From positions 868,001-932,000 of the forward strand of contig NZ_CP037940.1 in the NCBI RefSeq assembly GCF_004358325.1: a stretch of 64,000 bases of DNA, given 5' to 3'. The notes beneath the pieces were generated by a model. That model did not search any database, had not been told where the DNA came from, and saw only the letters and a program-made list of their open reading frames with translations. Both the position numbers and the translations under genes were made by a program. This document shows positions 18,673 through 28,194 of this stretch, piece after piece. Origin of the DNA: Periweissella cryptocerci (GTDB lineage: Bacteria > Bacillota > Bacilli > Lactobacillales > Lactobacillaceae). Position 1 is the first letter of the stretch; each line of letters opens with the position of its first letter.

Positions 18673-19494
18673 TTATCCTCCTGCTTTATTCATTCGCCAA
18701 ACTTCGTTAATTGCTGATGAACCATATTCTTTTCCATCAGTTAGGATACTTTCACCCGCATATGATGTGTAGCCATAAAAGACTTGCGTGCCACCGCCGT
18801 TATTCCAGTTTACGGTAATCTTAACGTTAGCCGTAATTTCTTTCAGTGGAAAATCAGATGTTTCGTAATCGATATTTGTCACATCATACGACCATGCAGC
18901 CGTACTTGTAGCAACTGCTGTCGCGTGTCCTGAGTGGACGGCATTTGTACTTTCTTGGAAGACCGAACCATCCGATTTAATCGTTAATGTTACTTGCGTG
19001 CGGTCACGGTCGGCATCAATAAAGCGATAAAAGCCGACAAATTTTGGAAAAGCAAAACTCGCATTCGAACCTGAAGACGTAGTGGTCGTTGCTGCTTTTG
19101 CCTTGTTTTTTGCTTTGGCCTTGGCTTTTTTAGCTTTGGCTTTCTTCACTGCCGCGTTTCCTGCATCGTTTTGTTCACGCAACTCTGCTTCAGCCGCTTT
19201 CAATGCTTCAAAACCTTTTTCGCACAATTTTGTAACTGACATTTGATTGATTGCTTCATTTGATTCAGCATATTTTTTGTCACTGGTAAGGTTCCGCGCA
19301 TTTTGTAAAATGGTTTCATACTCTGCAATTTCGGCGGCATTTTCACTACTTTGCCCGCTATCTTTTTTAACGGAAACTTGAGCTTCGTTCCCCGGTGGAT
19401 CTGTAGCCGACTTTACGCCACAGCCGATTAACACAATTGTAGAAATTAAAATAATTGCTAATACTGCAAATTTTCGTGTCGGTTCACGTTTCAT
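18673..19494 (-). CDS. Lipoprotein with Lys/Ala-rich linker, unknown function
   Basis: 273 residues with a lipoprotein signal peptide ending IVLIGCG, so cysteine 25 would carry the lipid. A helical region (about 45-120) is followed by an unusual linker of repeated KAKAKKAKAKAK units (about 120-138) and a Thr/Ser hinge. The C-terminal beta domain (about 150-273) begins FPKFVGFYRFIDADRDRTQV. It probably sits on the outer face of the membrane. The basic linker could bind wall polymers, which is inference. It lies 14 bases from the gene upstream. Confidence 0.75.
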   Translation of the reverse strand: MKREPTRKFAVLAIILISTIVLIGCGVKSATDPPGNEAQVSVKKDSGQSSENAAEIAEYETILQNARNLTSDKKYAESNEAINQMSVTKLCEKGFEALKAAEAELREQNDAGNAAVKKAKAKKAKAKAKNKAKAATTTTSSGSNASFAFPKFVGFYRFIDADRDRTQVTLTIKSDGSVFQESTNAVHSGHATAVATSTAAWSYDVTNIDYETSDFPLKEITANVKITVNWNNGGGTQVFYGYTSYAGESILTDGKEYGSSAINEVWRMNKAGG

Positions 19495-19508
19495 TATTGC
19501 TACCTTCC

Positions 19509-20606
19509 TTATCGTTGTTTAAATGCAAATTGTGAGAGCGTTTGGCCTAGTTGGCTAAATGCTGAAACTTGCTGCTGTGTTTGTGCTGAGCTCGCCATCA
19601 ATCCGCTACTTAAATACTGACCCGGATTATGTGCGGCAGGCATATATAGCTGGGATAGACCGGCCACGACATACGCTTGCTTGCCACGCGTCACGATGGC
19701 CAAATCATTTTGAATTCCCTGATAACTAGATTCACCGGACTTATTGTAGCTAGTGATTCCGTTATTGCCCTGTGCCGCAAATTTTTGCCGATTAGTCGTT
19801 TGCGTCATCAACTGCAAGAACCACTGCCGCGCTTGTTCATCAACACCTGGCAATTGCCCCTGATACAACTTGTATAGGAAATCGCACGCCTCATTTGCTG
19901 CGACCATATTATTCTTCTGATTGGTCAAATCCATCATCTTGCGTTGCAGCTTCGTATGGCGATACCCCAGCGACTGTACATAATTATTAACTACCGAAAA
20001 ACCGGCCGCGAAGTTACCATCACCCAAACGTTGAATAATAATATTCGTCGCGGTATTATCACTTTGCGTAATCATCAGGTTTGCCAGTTCTTTATAAGAA
20101 TAGCTCGAACCGCTTGCCGCGCCTTGCAAGATACCGGTACCACCAACTTTATCGCTGGCCTGTAACTGATATGTTTGCGTTAGCTTGATGTGACCTTTGG
20201 ATTCTTGATCAAGCAATGCTGCCAAAATGAACACTTTGATGGTTGACGCGCCAAATTGTGCCTTTTGCCCCTTTGGCAGGTTACTCAAATTAATTTGCTG
20301 CGTAACTGGATTTATACCACGATAGCTAAGACTCCAATATCCCGGCAATTGGGCAAAATCACTTTTCGCCATTAGCTGTTTGACTTGCTGCGACTGCCGT
20401 TCAACTGGCGTAACTTTGCTAACAGGTTTAGCACTGGAACTTGCTGAAGTCGGTGGTTTCGCAGAGCTTTGTGGAGCACTAACTGATTTTGCAGGTGCTG
20501 CATGTGACGAAGTTTTACTTGGTTCTGCTTGCTGTTTACCACAGCCAACTACCATCAAGGTCAAACACGTTAATGTGAATAGCCAAAATTTATTAATTTT
20601 CCGCAT
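19509..20606 (-). CDS. Class A beta-lactamase-fold serine hydrolase lipoprotein
   Basis: 365 residues with a lipobox MVVGCG (Cys 22) and a Ser/Pro/Ala linker to about residue 90. The penicillin-recognising fold follows with the three expected motifs: S-x-x-K in GASTIKVF, SDN in TQSDNTATN, and a KSG triad in YNKSGESS. Lactobacillar members of this family are mostly wall-acting or unknown hydrolases, not resistance enzymes. KSG in place of KTG is common there. It is the first gene of a three-gene operon, preceded by a terminator-like leader hairpin. Confidence 0.85.
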   Translation of the reverse strand: MRKINKFWLFTLTCLTLMVVGCGKQQAEPSKTSSHAAPAKSVSAPQSSAKPPTSASSSAKPVSKVTPVERQSQQVKQLMAKSDFAQLPGYWSLSYRGINPVTQQINLSNLPKGQKAQFGASTIKVFILAALLDQESKGHIKLTQTYQLQASDKVGGTGILQGAASGSSYSYKELANLMITQSDNTATNIIIQRLGDGNFAAGFSVVNNYVQSLGYRHTKLQRKMMDLTNQKNNMVAANEACDFLYKLYQGQLPGVDEQARQWFLQLMTQTTNRQKFAAQGNNGITSYNKSGESSYQGIQNDLAIVTRGKQAYVVAGLSQLYMPAAHNPGQYLSSGLMASSAQTQQQVSAFSQLGQTLSQFAFKQR

Positions 20607-20629
20607 TTTGTTATCTTTCTATTTCCAAA

Positions 20630-20679
20630 TCAAAAAGGTGTTAGGCATGACAAACAATCCGCGTCATCCCTAACACCTT
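20630..20679 (-). promoter_or_regulatory. Terminator-like hairpin in the leader of the envelope operon
   Basis: On the minus strand GGTGTTAGG plus GATGAC pair with GTCAT plus CCTAACACC, followed by TTTTT and, 24 bases on, the ATG of the serine hydrolase. It has the form of an intrinsic terminator placed between promoter and gene, so attenuation is plausible. Confidence 0.6.
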
Positions 20680-20740
20680 AATAATTTATTCAGTTTTCCC
20701 AACACAACTCCCGCATTGCGTTATTAATTAATCTATACCA

Positions 20741-20770
20741 CGATTATAGCAATGAAAACCAAGCCCCTCA
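20741..20770 (-). promoter_or_regulatory. Promoter of the envelope operon
   Basis: On the minus strand TTGAGG and TATAAT are separated by 17 bases, about 135 bases upstream of the serine hydrolase start. Coordinates are approximate by a few bases. Confidence 0.6.
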
Positions 20771-21059
20771 AATATCGTGGCTTAGTAAGCAAAAGAGTTG
20801 CAAATCAAGCTGAGTAAGTGTTTGGAAAAGCAAATTCTTGGCGTACGGCGCTGATAGCACAACAAAAAGACGTAGCACAAATTTTGGCCACGTCTCTTAT
20901 TATGGTTGATAAATTATCCAGCCCGCAAAATAAGCCGGATTCGCTTTTATTTATTCTGACGTGTTTTTGTATTAAGAATACTCACGTACCACAGAGTATA
21001 CCTTGAGCATCCCACAAAATCAGCGATAACTTATTTGATCAAATCTGCCCACCAACGAC

Positions 21060-21317
21060 TGTTTTTCACTAGTTTGAGAATTATTACTAACTAACGAAGT
21101 GCCGGCAAATTGCTTGGCGGGCGTAGCCTTTACACCGCAACTGGGGAAATATGCGTGAAACACATATTTCCGCTGAGGATAAGATGAGGACTCTTAGGAA
21201 TTTATTCCTTAGAGTCCCAGCTTATCCGAACCTCACAAGACCGCACTTTGGCTTGAACATGCGCTTCCAGCGCGGTGCACCAAGCAATTTTATTCAATCC
21301 CACGCCAGACAGAATAG
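21060..21317. mobile_element. Dispersed three-hairpin intergenic element, copy B
   Basis: Core from CTAACGAAGTGCCGG to GCGGTGCACCAAGC, with right terminal repeat CAATCCCACGCCAGACAGAATAG ending three bases before the stop codon of the ABC permease. Hairpin 1 (GGAAATATG/CATATTTCC) and hairpin 2 (GGATAAG/CTTATCC) are intact. Hairpin 3 is damaged on its left arm. Confidence 0.8.
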
Positions 21318-21320
21318 TAC

Positions 21321-22946
21321 TTAACCCAAATCACGTTGCCGATACCCAAGTGCGCCAATGCCGGCCAAGATACCCGCTAAAATCAATTGCACGACGACAA
21401 TTTCCCACTTTACACTGGTAATTGGAACTTTGCCGAGCCAGTGAATCAGTGAAATATTCATAACCGCATTTGATAGTTTGAGCGTATCGCCAAGGTACAA
21501 CGCGAAGAACATGAAGCCAAAGTACCCCCACATAATATTCATCAATTTCGGTGCCCAACCTAACAGGGCGATTAGGACGCCTGCAAACAATATCCCTGCC
21601 GGTGCGTAGGCGATAAATATTTGGCTGAATTTTTCAAGGGCTAACGGCGTCTTCATTACTGCAACTTGACCGCTATATAACCCAAGCAACGCACATGCTA
21701 AGGCGCCCAAATACGTAATTAACGCATTGCCGACATAACTCCACAGGATTTTTAGGCGTGCCACTGGTTTGCTGTGGACTAATTCTAAGACGCCATTTTT
21801 TTCATCAGCATGCAGCTTCGTAATCCCCGTCATCAACGGAATTAAAGCCACCAAGAAGAGCACACCAACCAAAATAATCACAAATTCCAGCAATACCCGC
21901 TGGGCAAAATCAGCCGTCGCCGTCGTGATGTTATTCCCAATCATCGTCTGAATTGCGGGATTATCTTTAAACAAATCTGCAATCGAATTAAAAATCGAGC
22001 CATACATCGCGCCAAAACCAAACATTCCCACCAGCCACGCAATGCGAATGTTTTTCTCAACTTTAGCAATCAGGCTGAAAGGTCCCTGGAGGAATTTGCC
22101 GGCCCGAGCGTGCCCCAATCGCGGTTGTAATAGTCCGCTACCCACGTCACGCTTAAAGTTCAGCCACATTGCGCCGCCAAAGAGCACGCAACTAACCAAC
22201 AGCAATAACCCAATAATCCAGTAATTATTACCACGGAAACAATCCAATTTTTCAATCCAGCCAAGTGGTGACAACCAAGTATAGCGAGCATTAGCAACGT
22301 CGGTTAACATACGCACGACATACGTTAGTGCAAAAAAACCATATGCTGCCATCGAGCTTGCCCGCGTTGAACTGCCGAGTTGGGCAAATACTAACGCAAA
22401 CATGCCAAACATGAACCCGGTTGCTCCCAGTCCCAGCGCTAATAGCCAGCCACCAGTTGCCGTCATGCCGCTCACGTTAACCACTTGCATGATGACACCA
22501 TAGCCAATTGCCAATACAACGTTTAAACCAAGTACTTCCAGACTTGCCGCCGCAAAACCACTCGCCCGCCCAACTGCGCGTGACCGGATGATTTCAGTTA
22601 TGCCAAGTTCTTCTTGCTTACGCGTCCCATTTACAATCAGTTGGATACTCATAATCGCTTGGAGGATTGCCATGAACATCGTCATTTCCCACACAAGCAC
22701 TTCCGCGGTGGTATAGCTCGCCGCATGTGCTAGCTTACCAAACAACGCCACCATTGATGCCGAATCCGCTAAAGCAATAATTGGCAGCAAATCCTTCGCC
22801 GATGAATACATGTTTTGATATTCCAAACTGACAATTAAAAAAAGGAATAGTAACACGATGCTCCAAATACTTAACCGCAGTCGATCGCGCTTTAGCCCCA
22901 CTTTGACAAGCAAGCCCAAATTAGCAAAATTTTGTTGTATGTTCAT
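21321..22946 (-). CDS. ABC-2 type exporter permease (TnrB3-like)
   Basis: A 541-residue membrane protein with about twelve helices in two similar halves. It has the pattern of the 'putative exporter of polyketide antibiotics' permeases (COG3559): an N-terminal helix, an RKQEELGITEIIRSRAVGR cytoplasmic loop, and the equivalent loop DEKNGVLELVHSKPVARLKI in the second half. It works with the ATPase encoded three bases upstream. Substrate unknown; export of a toxic amphiphile or peptide is the usual inference. The stop abuts the right end of a dispersed element. Confidence 0.85.
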   Translation of the reverse strand: MNIQQNFANLGLLVKVGLKRDRLRLSIWSIVLLFLFLIVSLEYQNMYSSAKDLLPIIALADSASMVALFGKLAHAASYTTAEVLVWEMTMFMAILQAIMSIQLIVNGTRKQEELGITEIIRSRAVGRASGFAAASLEVLGLNVVLAIGYGVIMQVVNVSGMTATGGWLLALGLGATGFMFGMFALVFAQLGSSTRASSMAAYGFFALTYVVRMLTDVANARYTWLSPLGWIEKLDCFRGNNYWIIGLLLLVSCVLFGGAMWLNFKRDVGSGLLQPRLGHARAGKFLQGPFSLIAKVEKNIRIAWLVGMFGFGAMYGSIFNSIADLFKDNPAIQTMIGNNITTATADFAQRVLLEFVIILVGVLFLVALIPLMTGITKLHADEKNGVLELVHSKPVARLKILWSYVGNALITYLGALACALLGLYSGQVAVMKTPLALEKFSQIFIAYAPAGILFAGVLIALLGWAPKLMNIMWGYFGFMFFALYLGDTLKLSNAVMNISLIHWLGKVPITSVKWEIVVVQLILAGILAGIGALGYRQRDLG

Positions 22947-22949
22947 GAG

Positions 22950-23873
22950 CTAGCCCTCCGCGCGTGCATCGTTAGCGTCATTGTAATAACGCATGAAGAC
23001 GTCTTCGAGGGTTGCCGGTTGCACTTTCAAATCCAGGACTGCTAGCGTACTCAACTGCGCCATTAAGTCCGCCAGCTTTTCACCATCAAGCATGAATTCC
23101 GATTTAGTCACACCGTTATCCACCGTCGCCACTAAATCATGAACCCCGGCCAATTGTTCAAGTCCGGTCATAGCTTGCTTAGTTGTTACCGAAACTGAAG
23201 TCCGCGTTAAGTGCCGCAATTCCGCCAAGCTGCCAGTTTCAACAACCGTCCCTTCGCGGATAATCGCCAATCGATCCACCATCTTTTCAACTTCGGATAA
23301 AATATGTGATGACAGTAACACCGACTTGCCCTGTTCCTTCAAATGGAGGACTTCATTTTGGAAAATCTTTTCATTCAGCGGATCCAAGCCCGATGTCGGT
23401 TCATCAAAAATGAAAAATTCAGCATCAGTCGACAGTGCCGCAATCAATGCGACCTTCTGCCGATTCCCCTTAGAATACGTACGCGCCTTTTTGCGGGTAT
23501 CAAGTTGGAATTTGGCAATCAATTCGTCGGTGCGCGCATTGTGTTTTTCGCCACTCATTTTGAGCATTAAATCAATCACTTCGCCACCAGTCAAATTAGG
23601 CCACAAATACACATCCCCCGGTACATACGCAATTCGCTTGTGCACAGTCACGGCTTGGTCGTACACATCTTCGCCAAACAACGTCGCCTGCCCGCCTGAT
23701 TTACGTAGAATTCCCAAGATAACGCGCAACGTCGTGGATTTACCAGCACCATTGGGGCCAATAAAGCCAAACACTTCACCACGTTTAACTTGCAGGGTGA
23801 CATCTTTTAACGCTTGAAACTTGCCAAAATCCTTCTGCAAATGTTCAACATCTAATACAATTTCATCAGTCAT
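22950..23873 (-). CDS. ABC transporter ATPase of the TnrB3-like exporter
   Basis: 307 residues. Walker A is GPNGAGKS, the signature YSKGNRQK replaces LSGGQ (typical for partners of COG3559 permeases), Walker B is FFIFDEPTSGLD and the H-loop is LLSSHILSE. A C-terminal extension of about 90 residues ends in the ATLEDVF motif found in this ATPase subclass. It is first in a two-gene operon with the permease at 21321-22946. Confidence 0.92.
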   Translation of the reverse strand: MTDEIVLDVEHLQKDFGKFQALKDVTLQVKRGEVFGFIGPNGAGKSTTLRVILGILRKSGGQATLFGEDVYDQAVTVHKRIAYVPGDVYLWPNLTGGEVIDLMLKMSGEKHNARTDELIAKFQLDTRKKARTYSKGNRQKVALIAALSTDAEFFIFDEPTSGLDPLNEKIFQNEVLHLKEQGKSVLLSSHILSEVEKMVDRLAIIREGTVVETGSLAELRHLTRTSVSVTTKQAMTGLEQLAGVHDLVATVDNGVTKSEFMLDGEKLADLMAQLSTLAVLDLKVQPATLEDVFMRYYNDANDARAEG

Positions 23874-24081
23874 TTTATTTACCTCGTAATTTCGTTAGGC
23901 TTGCTTAGGCAGTCGTCTGCATTTTAAAATGCAAATCTGTCTAATAGAGCCTCATTATCTCACCATTGTACGCAAATGATATGAACATTTTACGAAATTG
24001 CGTCTGAAAATCGTTATTAAATCGTGCGGTAGAATGCCACTACGTGAAAAGCGCCAGAAGTCAGTCTTTTGCTAGTTTTCG

Positions 24082-24325
24082 TGTGGATAGAATGCCACTA
24101 CGTGCCTGGAAAGAGCTTGGCGCACCACGATGGAAGCAGCCTCCCAAGCCAGAGTACGGTCTTGGGAGGTTCGGACAAGCTGGGACTCTAAGGGATAAAT
24201 CCCCAAGAGTCCTCATCTTATCCTCAGCGGAAATATGTGTGAAACACATATTTCCCCAATCGTGGTGTATAGGCTACGCCCGCCAAGCACTTTCCAGACA
24301 CTTCGTTAGTTTGAACTTAACAACT
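24082..24325. mobile_element. Dispersed three-hairpin intergenic element, copy C (inverted)
   Basis: Same core as copies A, B, D and E but on the opposite strand. Read on the minus strand, hairpin 1 is GGAAATATGTGT/ACACATATTTCC and hairpin 3 CCTCCCAAG/CTTGGGAGG. The latter differs in sequence from the other copies but keeps perfect pairing. An extra copy of AGAATGCCACTACGTG lies 60 bases to the left. Apart from this element, 23874-24518 shows no gene. Confidence 0.8.
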
Positions 24326-24518
24326 GATTAACAATTTTCAACTTATAAACGGTAGTGCAAAAACGGATGATAATACAATAAAAAAAAGCTCCAATCAATT
24401 ACGGTCGGCGCTGGTTTTCAGCATATACGATATTTATTTCTTTGGTGCATCCATTACTAGATAACATGTTATATCCATATATTTATCATCAATAAACAGC
24501 TCATAAATATTAAATAAC

Positions 24519-24782
24519 TCAATCTGCTGCATGCTTTAAATTTGACCAAATCATCTTAAATGTTGGAAAGAAACTACCTGCCAACAAAATTACGGCAAGC
24601 ATAAAAAACATCGTAGCGATATGTCCCAGTGAGCCATTCATATAATTTGTCCGCTTATCAAAATCAAGCTTATGTACTTCCCTATAAATTGGAATAACGA
24701 CGTTCATACTTACAATAAAAAACTTACTTAACAGACCTAAAATAGTAAAATTTAACGCGTATCCTAATAACTTAATATTCAT
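24519..24782 (-). CDS. Small membrane protein, unknown
   Basis: 87 residues with two hydrophobic segments (about 5-32 and 55-75) separated by a charged loop (YREVHKLDFDKRTNYMNG). No family is recognised. It stands alone between a dispersed element and the MFS pump gene. Confidence 0.5.
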   Translation of the reverse strand: MNIKLLGYALNFTILGLLSKFFIVSMNVVIPIYREVHKLDFDKRTNYMNGSLGHIATMFFMLAVILLAGSFFPTFKMIWSNLKHAAD

Positions 24783-24840
24783 TGCTTAACCTGCCTCCAT
24801 TCATTTTTTAGACGATTTCATCCCAACCGGTTGCTTTTTT

Positions 24841-24868
24841 TAACTCAATCCCACGCCAACCGGAATAG
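24841..24868. repeat. Solitary terminal repeat of the dispersed element
   Basis: CTCAATCCCACGCCAACCGGAATAG matches the right end of the element family, with no element body beside it. It may be the scar of a decayed copy. Confidence 0.5.
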
Positions 24869-24945
24869 TTCCTTGCATTACCCCAAGCGCAAAAAAAGCG
24901 CACCTGAATTTAACTTCAGATACGCATTTCGAAACACTATCAAAT

Positions 24946-26370
24946 TTATTTAGCCGCTTTATTCGCTTTGTTAGTCAACAGCAAGGCTGGTAAGAACATT
25001 ACCACGCTCAAAGCTAGCGAGATCAGGAAACCGTTGTGGTAGGCCGTGGTCATTCCGCCAATTGTTGGGATTGTGCCCTTGGCGAGTGAGAGGCTGACTA
25101 CCGTTGCTAAGACGGCGGAACCGAATGCCCCACCGATATTTTGGATGATCCGGGTGCCGACGGAAGATTGGGCGATTTCGGCCTTTTCCATGCCGGTATA
25201 TGCATCCGTCATCATCGGAATTGAGACACCACCAATCCCCATCCCGCGGACAAATAATGCCAAGGCAATCCAGATTAACGATGAAGCTTGATCAAAATAA
25301 ACGAATGGTATTGAGCCTGCGATTGCTAGGACTAAGCTGACCATAACAACGTTGCGGGCACCAATTTTATCAGTTAACTTACCAATAAATGGTCGCGCTA
25401 CTAACATACCAACACCTTGAGGAATCAAGATTAAACCTGCGTCGATAACTGAAAAGCCTTTAACATTTTGGAAGAACAATGGTAATAACAGCATTGGGCC
25501 ATTCGTGGCGATACCTGCTAAAAATAGGCCAATCATTGAGCCGTTGAAACTCTTGTGCGTGAACATTTTCAACGGCAAAATCGCTTTATCTTTGCGAATT
25601 GCCGCATACACGATGTACCCGACCAAGACGACCGCACCAGTTACCATATAACCGATGGTCGTGGCGTTGTTAAAGGTGGCATTCTTGGCTGCCGCCGTAA
25701 TTCCGTAAATCAAGGCAGCCGAGGTTGCTCCTAATAGAACTATGCCGGTAAAATCAAACTGCGCTTTGCGGTTGGTTGGTGTAAAATCGGGTAATTTCAA
25801 AATCATCAAAGCAAGCGCGATAATTCCAACAGGCACGTTGACGTAAAAAATCCAGCGCCATGAGAAGTTTTGAATGATCAAAGCCCCAATCACCGGTCCT
25901 AAAATTGGTCCGAGGACAATTGGAATCCCAACAATCGAAATTACGCGTCCCATGAATTCTTGACCAGCCACTTGGGCCATCAAAGTTGTCATCAGTGGCA
26001 AAATTAAGCCGGCCGCCGCCCCTTGGATAATACGGAAGACAATCATTGAATCGATACTCCAACTCATCCCGGAAAGAATTGAACCAATTAAAAATGCTAC
26101 GTTGGCGCCAATTACTAGCCATTTACCATTAAAACGTTGAACTGCCCAACCAGAGATCGGTACAGCAATTGCGGTTGCTAGGACATACCCGGTGACAACC
26201 CATTGAATCGAATCCAGGCCAGTATGAAAATCACGGCCTAAATGATTAATTGCAATATTGACCATGGTTGAATCGAGCATTGGCATGATTGCACCTAACA
26301 CCAACAGCCACGCGGTATTTACTATGTTCTTGGGAATTGGTTTTTCTACTGCTTTTTCTTTCTTACTCAT
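24946..26370 (-). CDS. DHA2-family MFS multidrug exporter (EmrB/QacA type)
   Basis: A 474-residue transporter with 14 predicted helices. Motif D1/C signatures include LGAIMPMLDSTMVNIAIN in helix 1 and GPILGPVIGALI in helix 5 (antiporter motif C, G-x-x-x-G-P-x-x-G). These mark proton-driven drug exporters of the DHA2 family. It is divergent from a TetR regulator across a 277-base region with two palindromic operators, so drug-inducible expression is likely. The substrate range is not visible from sequence. Confidence 0.92.
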   Translation of the reverse strand: MSKKEKAVEKPIPKNIVNTAWLLVLGAIMPMLDSTMVNIAINHLGRDFHTGLDSIQWVVTGYVLATAIAVPISGWAVQRFNGKWLVIGANVAFLIGSILSGMSWSIDSMIVFRIIQGAAAGLILPLMTTLMAQVAGQEFMGRVISIVGIPIVLGPILGPVIGALIIQNFSWRWIFYVNVPVGIIALALMILKLPDFTPTNRKAQFDFTGIVLLGATSAALIYGITAAAKNATFNNATTIGYMVTGAVVLVGYIVYAAIRKDKAILPLKMFTHKSFNGSMIGLFLAGIATNGPMLLLPLFFQNVKGFSVIDAGLILIPQGVGMLVARPFIGKLTDKIGARNVVMVSLVLAIAGSIPFVYFDQASSLIWIALALFVRGMGIGGVSIPMMTDAYTGMEKAEIAQSSVGTRIIQNIGGAFGSAVLATVVSLSLAKGTIPTIGGMTTAYHNGFLISLALSVVMFLPALLLTNKANKAAK

Positions 26371-26462
26371 GATTCTGTTCTCCTTAACTTTCGTAAAATT
26401 AGTTATTTTTATGCGCTCGTAGCTGTCACAGCGTGTTTGGCAATTACTTAGCGCACCTAGTA

Positions 26463-26477
26463 GTTACACTGTGTAAC
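26463..26477. promoter_or_regulatory. TetR operator 1
   Basis: GTTACACTGTGTAAC is a perfect inverted repeat around a central base. It lies in the MFS-proximal part of the divergent region and shares half-sites with operator 2. Confidence 0.7.
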
Positions 26478-26522
26478 TTATCTACAAAACATAGTATATG
26501 CCTTTCATTTTCCGAAAGCAAG

Positions 26523-26549
26523 AAATAAGTTGCACAATGTAACTTATTT
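26523..26549. promoter_or_regulatory. TetR operator 2
   Basis: AAATAAGTTGCA and TGTAACTTATTT form a near-perfect 27-bp palindrome around CAA. The inner GTTRCA/TGTAAC half-sites are those of operator 1. A TATAAT hexamer for the TetR gene lies about 22 bases downstream (26571-26576). Confidence 0.75.
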
Positions 26550-26647
26550 CTTTAATTTGGCGGTTACATGTTATAATTAGCAGATGAGAATTAATGCATT
26601 ACGCTAAAGCTTCAGCAAACCAGATTACATACAGAGAGGATTGGCAG

Positions 26648-27235
26648 ATGGCAGAACAACGTAAACGGGGCGAGGAACTTAAAGCGGCAATTTTTAGCGC
26701 AGCAATCACAATCTTAAATAATGAAGGCTTTGCGGCCGTCAATTTTAAACGTGTGGCCGAAGAAGCCGGCACTAATCGTCCTTCCTTATATCGCCGGTGG
26801 GATACGCCATTTGACCTCGTTTTTGATGCGGTTCGTGCCAAATCAGTGGCCCACCACGGTACATTACTAACATCGAATCGGATTGATACCGGTGTATTAC
26901 GCGATGATTTAATTGCCGTATTCGACCACTTCAGGGTTTCCTCGCAAAATATGGGGCGGGAATTTATGCGGGCGATGATTATTGAATTGGGCCAAAATAA
27001 TGAAAAATTACAAACCGCCTTTGATTCCACATCCGAAGGTAATTTGGAGATTATTAATAACGTCCTCGACCAAGCGCGTGCCCGTGGCGAACACATTAAC
27101 GAAGTATCTGATGAAACCAAGCTCATGCCGTTTGAAGTCCTGCGTTACCAACTAATCATTACTCAAAAAGACCTGACAGATGGTTTTATTACGCACCTCG
27201 TTGATGAAGTCATGCTACCAGCCCTGACAAAATAA
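26648..27235 (+). CDS. TetR-family regulator of the MFS pump
   Basis: 195 residues from the chosen start. The N-terminal helix-turn-helix is typical: AAITILNNEGFAAVNFKRVA, then AGTNRPSLYRRW as recognition helix. The C-terminal 130 residues are the ligand and dimer domain (TetR_C type, with REFMRAMIIELGQNNEKL). The ATG at 26648 has AGAGAGGA eight bases upstream and is preferred over the upstream ATG at 26594, which has no ribosome binding site. It probably represses itself and the divergent pump. Confidence 0.9.
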   Translation: MAEQRKRGEELKAAIFSAAITILNNEGFAAVNFKRVAEEAGTNRPSLYRRWDTPFDLVFDAVRAKSVAHHGTLLTSNRIDTGVLRDDLIAVFDHFRVSSQNMGREFMRAMIIELGQNNEKLQTAFDSTSEGNLEIINNVLDQARARGEHINEVSDETKLMPFEVLRYQLIITQKDLTDGFITHLVDEVMLPALTK

Positions 27236-27323
27236 GTTAGCTTGCGAACTCATTTCACACTTAAAATAACATGCACGGCATTGCGCCATTTTTATGTAAT
27301 GCATTAAACAAAAAGGAAGTCAC

Positions 27324-27944
27324 ATGATGGATGAAGCATACCCCTACTTTATGAGTAACTCCAAATGGTACAAATTCGAAGAAACGGAATCCGGCGACGG
27401 GGACGGCATGGTCGTGCAACGTTTTGAGCTAACCAAAAAAGCCACCCCGGCCGCTATCGCCAGCTTTGCGCAAACGATGGTCGAAATTGGCCCAGATGGC
27501 TACTTTTTAGCAGATGATCTTAATCGTTTCCAACAAGCGCTCGGCTATGCGAGTCGGCAATATCTTTTCACGGAAAATAACGGCATGACCAATGATGCGT
27601 GGTTGTTAGAACATCAGCTCATCACCTATGCAATCCGGAGTTATCAACTATTGTCTGACGATGTCGTTGCACCCAACACCTTGATTTTTAAGCCCCGGAT
27701 TAAGTTCCTCTACTTGAAATATCTGAAAGAAAATCCAAAAGTGCGCGCCAACGATGCTGAGCTTAATCAATGGATTGCGGCGCGTGACGCAGAATTTGTC
27801 TGGAAGTACGCACCCCTGTTAGACTTCCCGGTTTCAGCATTACCACTCCGTCCATTGACTGACGCACAACTTGCCGAAGCAAACCGCTTACGTGAACAAA
27901 ACGGCGCAGCAACGGTTGATGCACACCGGAATGGCTTAAAATAA
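27324..27944 (+). CDS. Conserved hypothetical cytoplasmic protein
   Basis: 206 residues, soluble, no signal peptide or membrane helix. It is rich in aromatic residues in its first half (YPYFMSNSKWYKFEETESGD) and predominantly helical afterwards. I do not recognise a domain. AAGGAAGTCAC precedes tandem ATGs at 27324 and 27327. It follows the TetR gene by 88 bases on the same strand, so it may be read from the same promoter and belong to the pump regulon. Confidence 0.6.
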   Translation: MMDEAYPYFMSNSKWYKFEETESGDGDGMVVQRFELTKKATPAAIASFAQTMVEIGPDGYFLADDLNRFQQALGYASRQYLFTENNGMTNDAWLLEHQLITYAIRSYQLLSDDVVAPNTLIFKPRIKFLYLKYLKENPKVRANDAELNQWIAARDAEFVWKYAPLLDFPVSALPLRPLTDAQLAEANRLREQNGAATVDAHRNGLK

Positions 27945-27956
27945 AATAGCATACGG

Positions 27957-28038
27957 TTTGTGAACCAATTTTGGGTACAAACTGATAACATCAAAAGCAA
28001 AGATATTAACGATATTTTTGCTTTTTTTCGGTTCACAA
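27957..28038 (+). terminator. Nested terminator hairpins
   Basis: Outer arms TTTGTGAACC and GGTTCACAA enclose an inner stem, AAAAGCAAAGATAT with ATATTTTTGCTTTT (27993-28028). They follow the gene ending at 27944. Confidence 0.75.
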
Positions 28039-28194
28039 CATTGCACATCTCACTTATTAAGAGTAAGCTTATTTAGTCAAAATAATTGGTTCTGCTAGCG
28101 CAATATGCCATACCTTCGCTGTTTGGCGTGTGCTAACGAGGTGGTATTAATGCACCTAAATAGCAAAACTAAAATATTAATAAGGAATGTCATT

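Noticed and set aside
23326..23817. 163-codon plus-strand frame opposite the ABC ATPase
   Set aside because: The minus strand carries all ATPase motifs; the plus frame has no recognisable content.
24061..24249. Reading frames with Cys/Pro-rich peptides over the dispersed elements (also 2281-2514, 6673-6870, 42834-43121, 53000-53230)
   Set aside because: They resemble each other only because the element is repeated. They lack ribosome binding sites and cross hairpin stems, so they are not genes.
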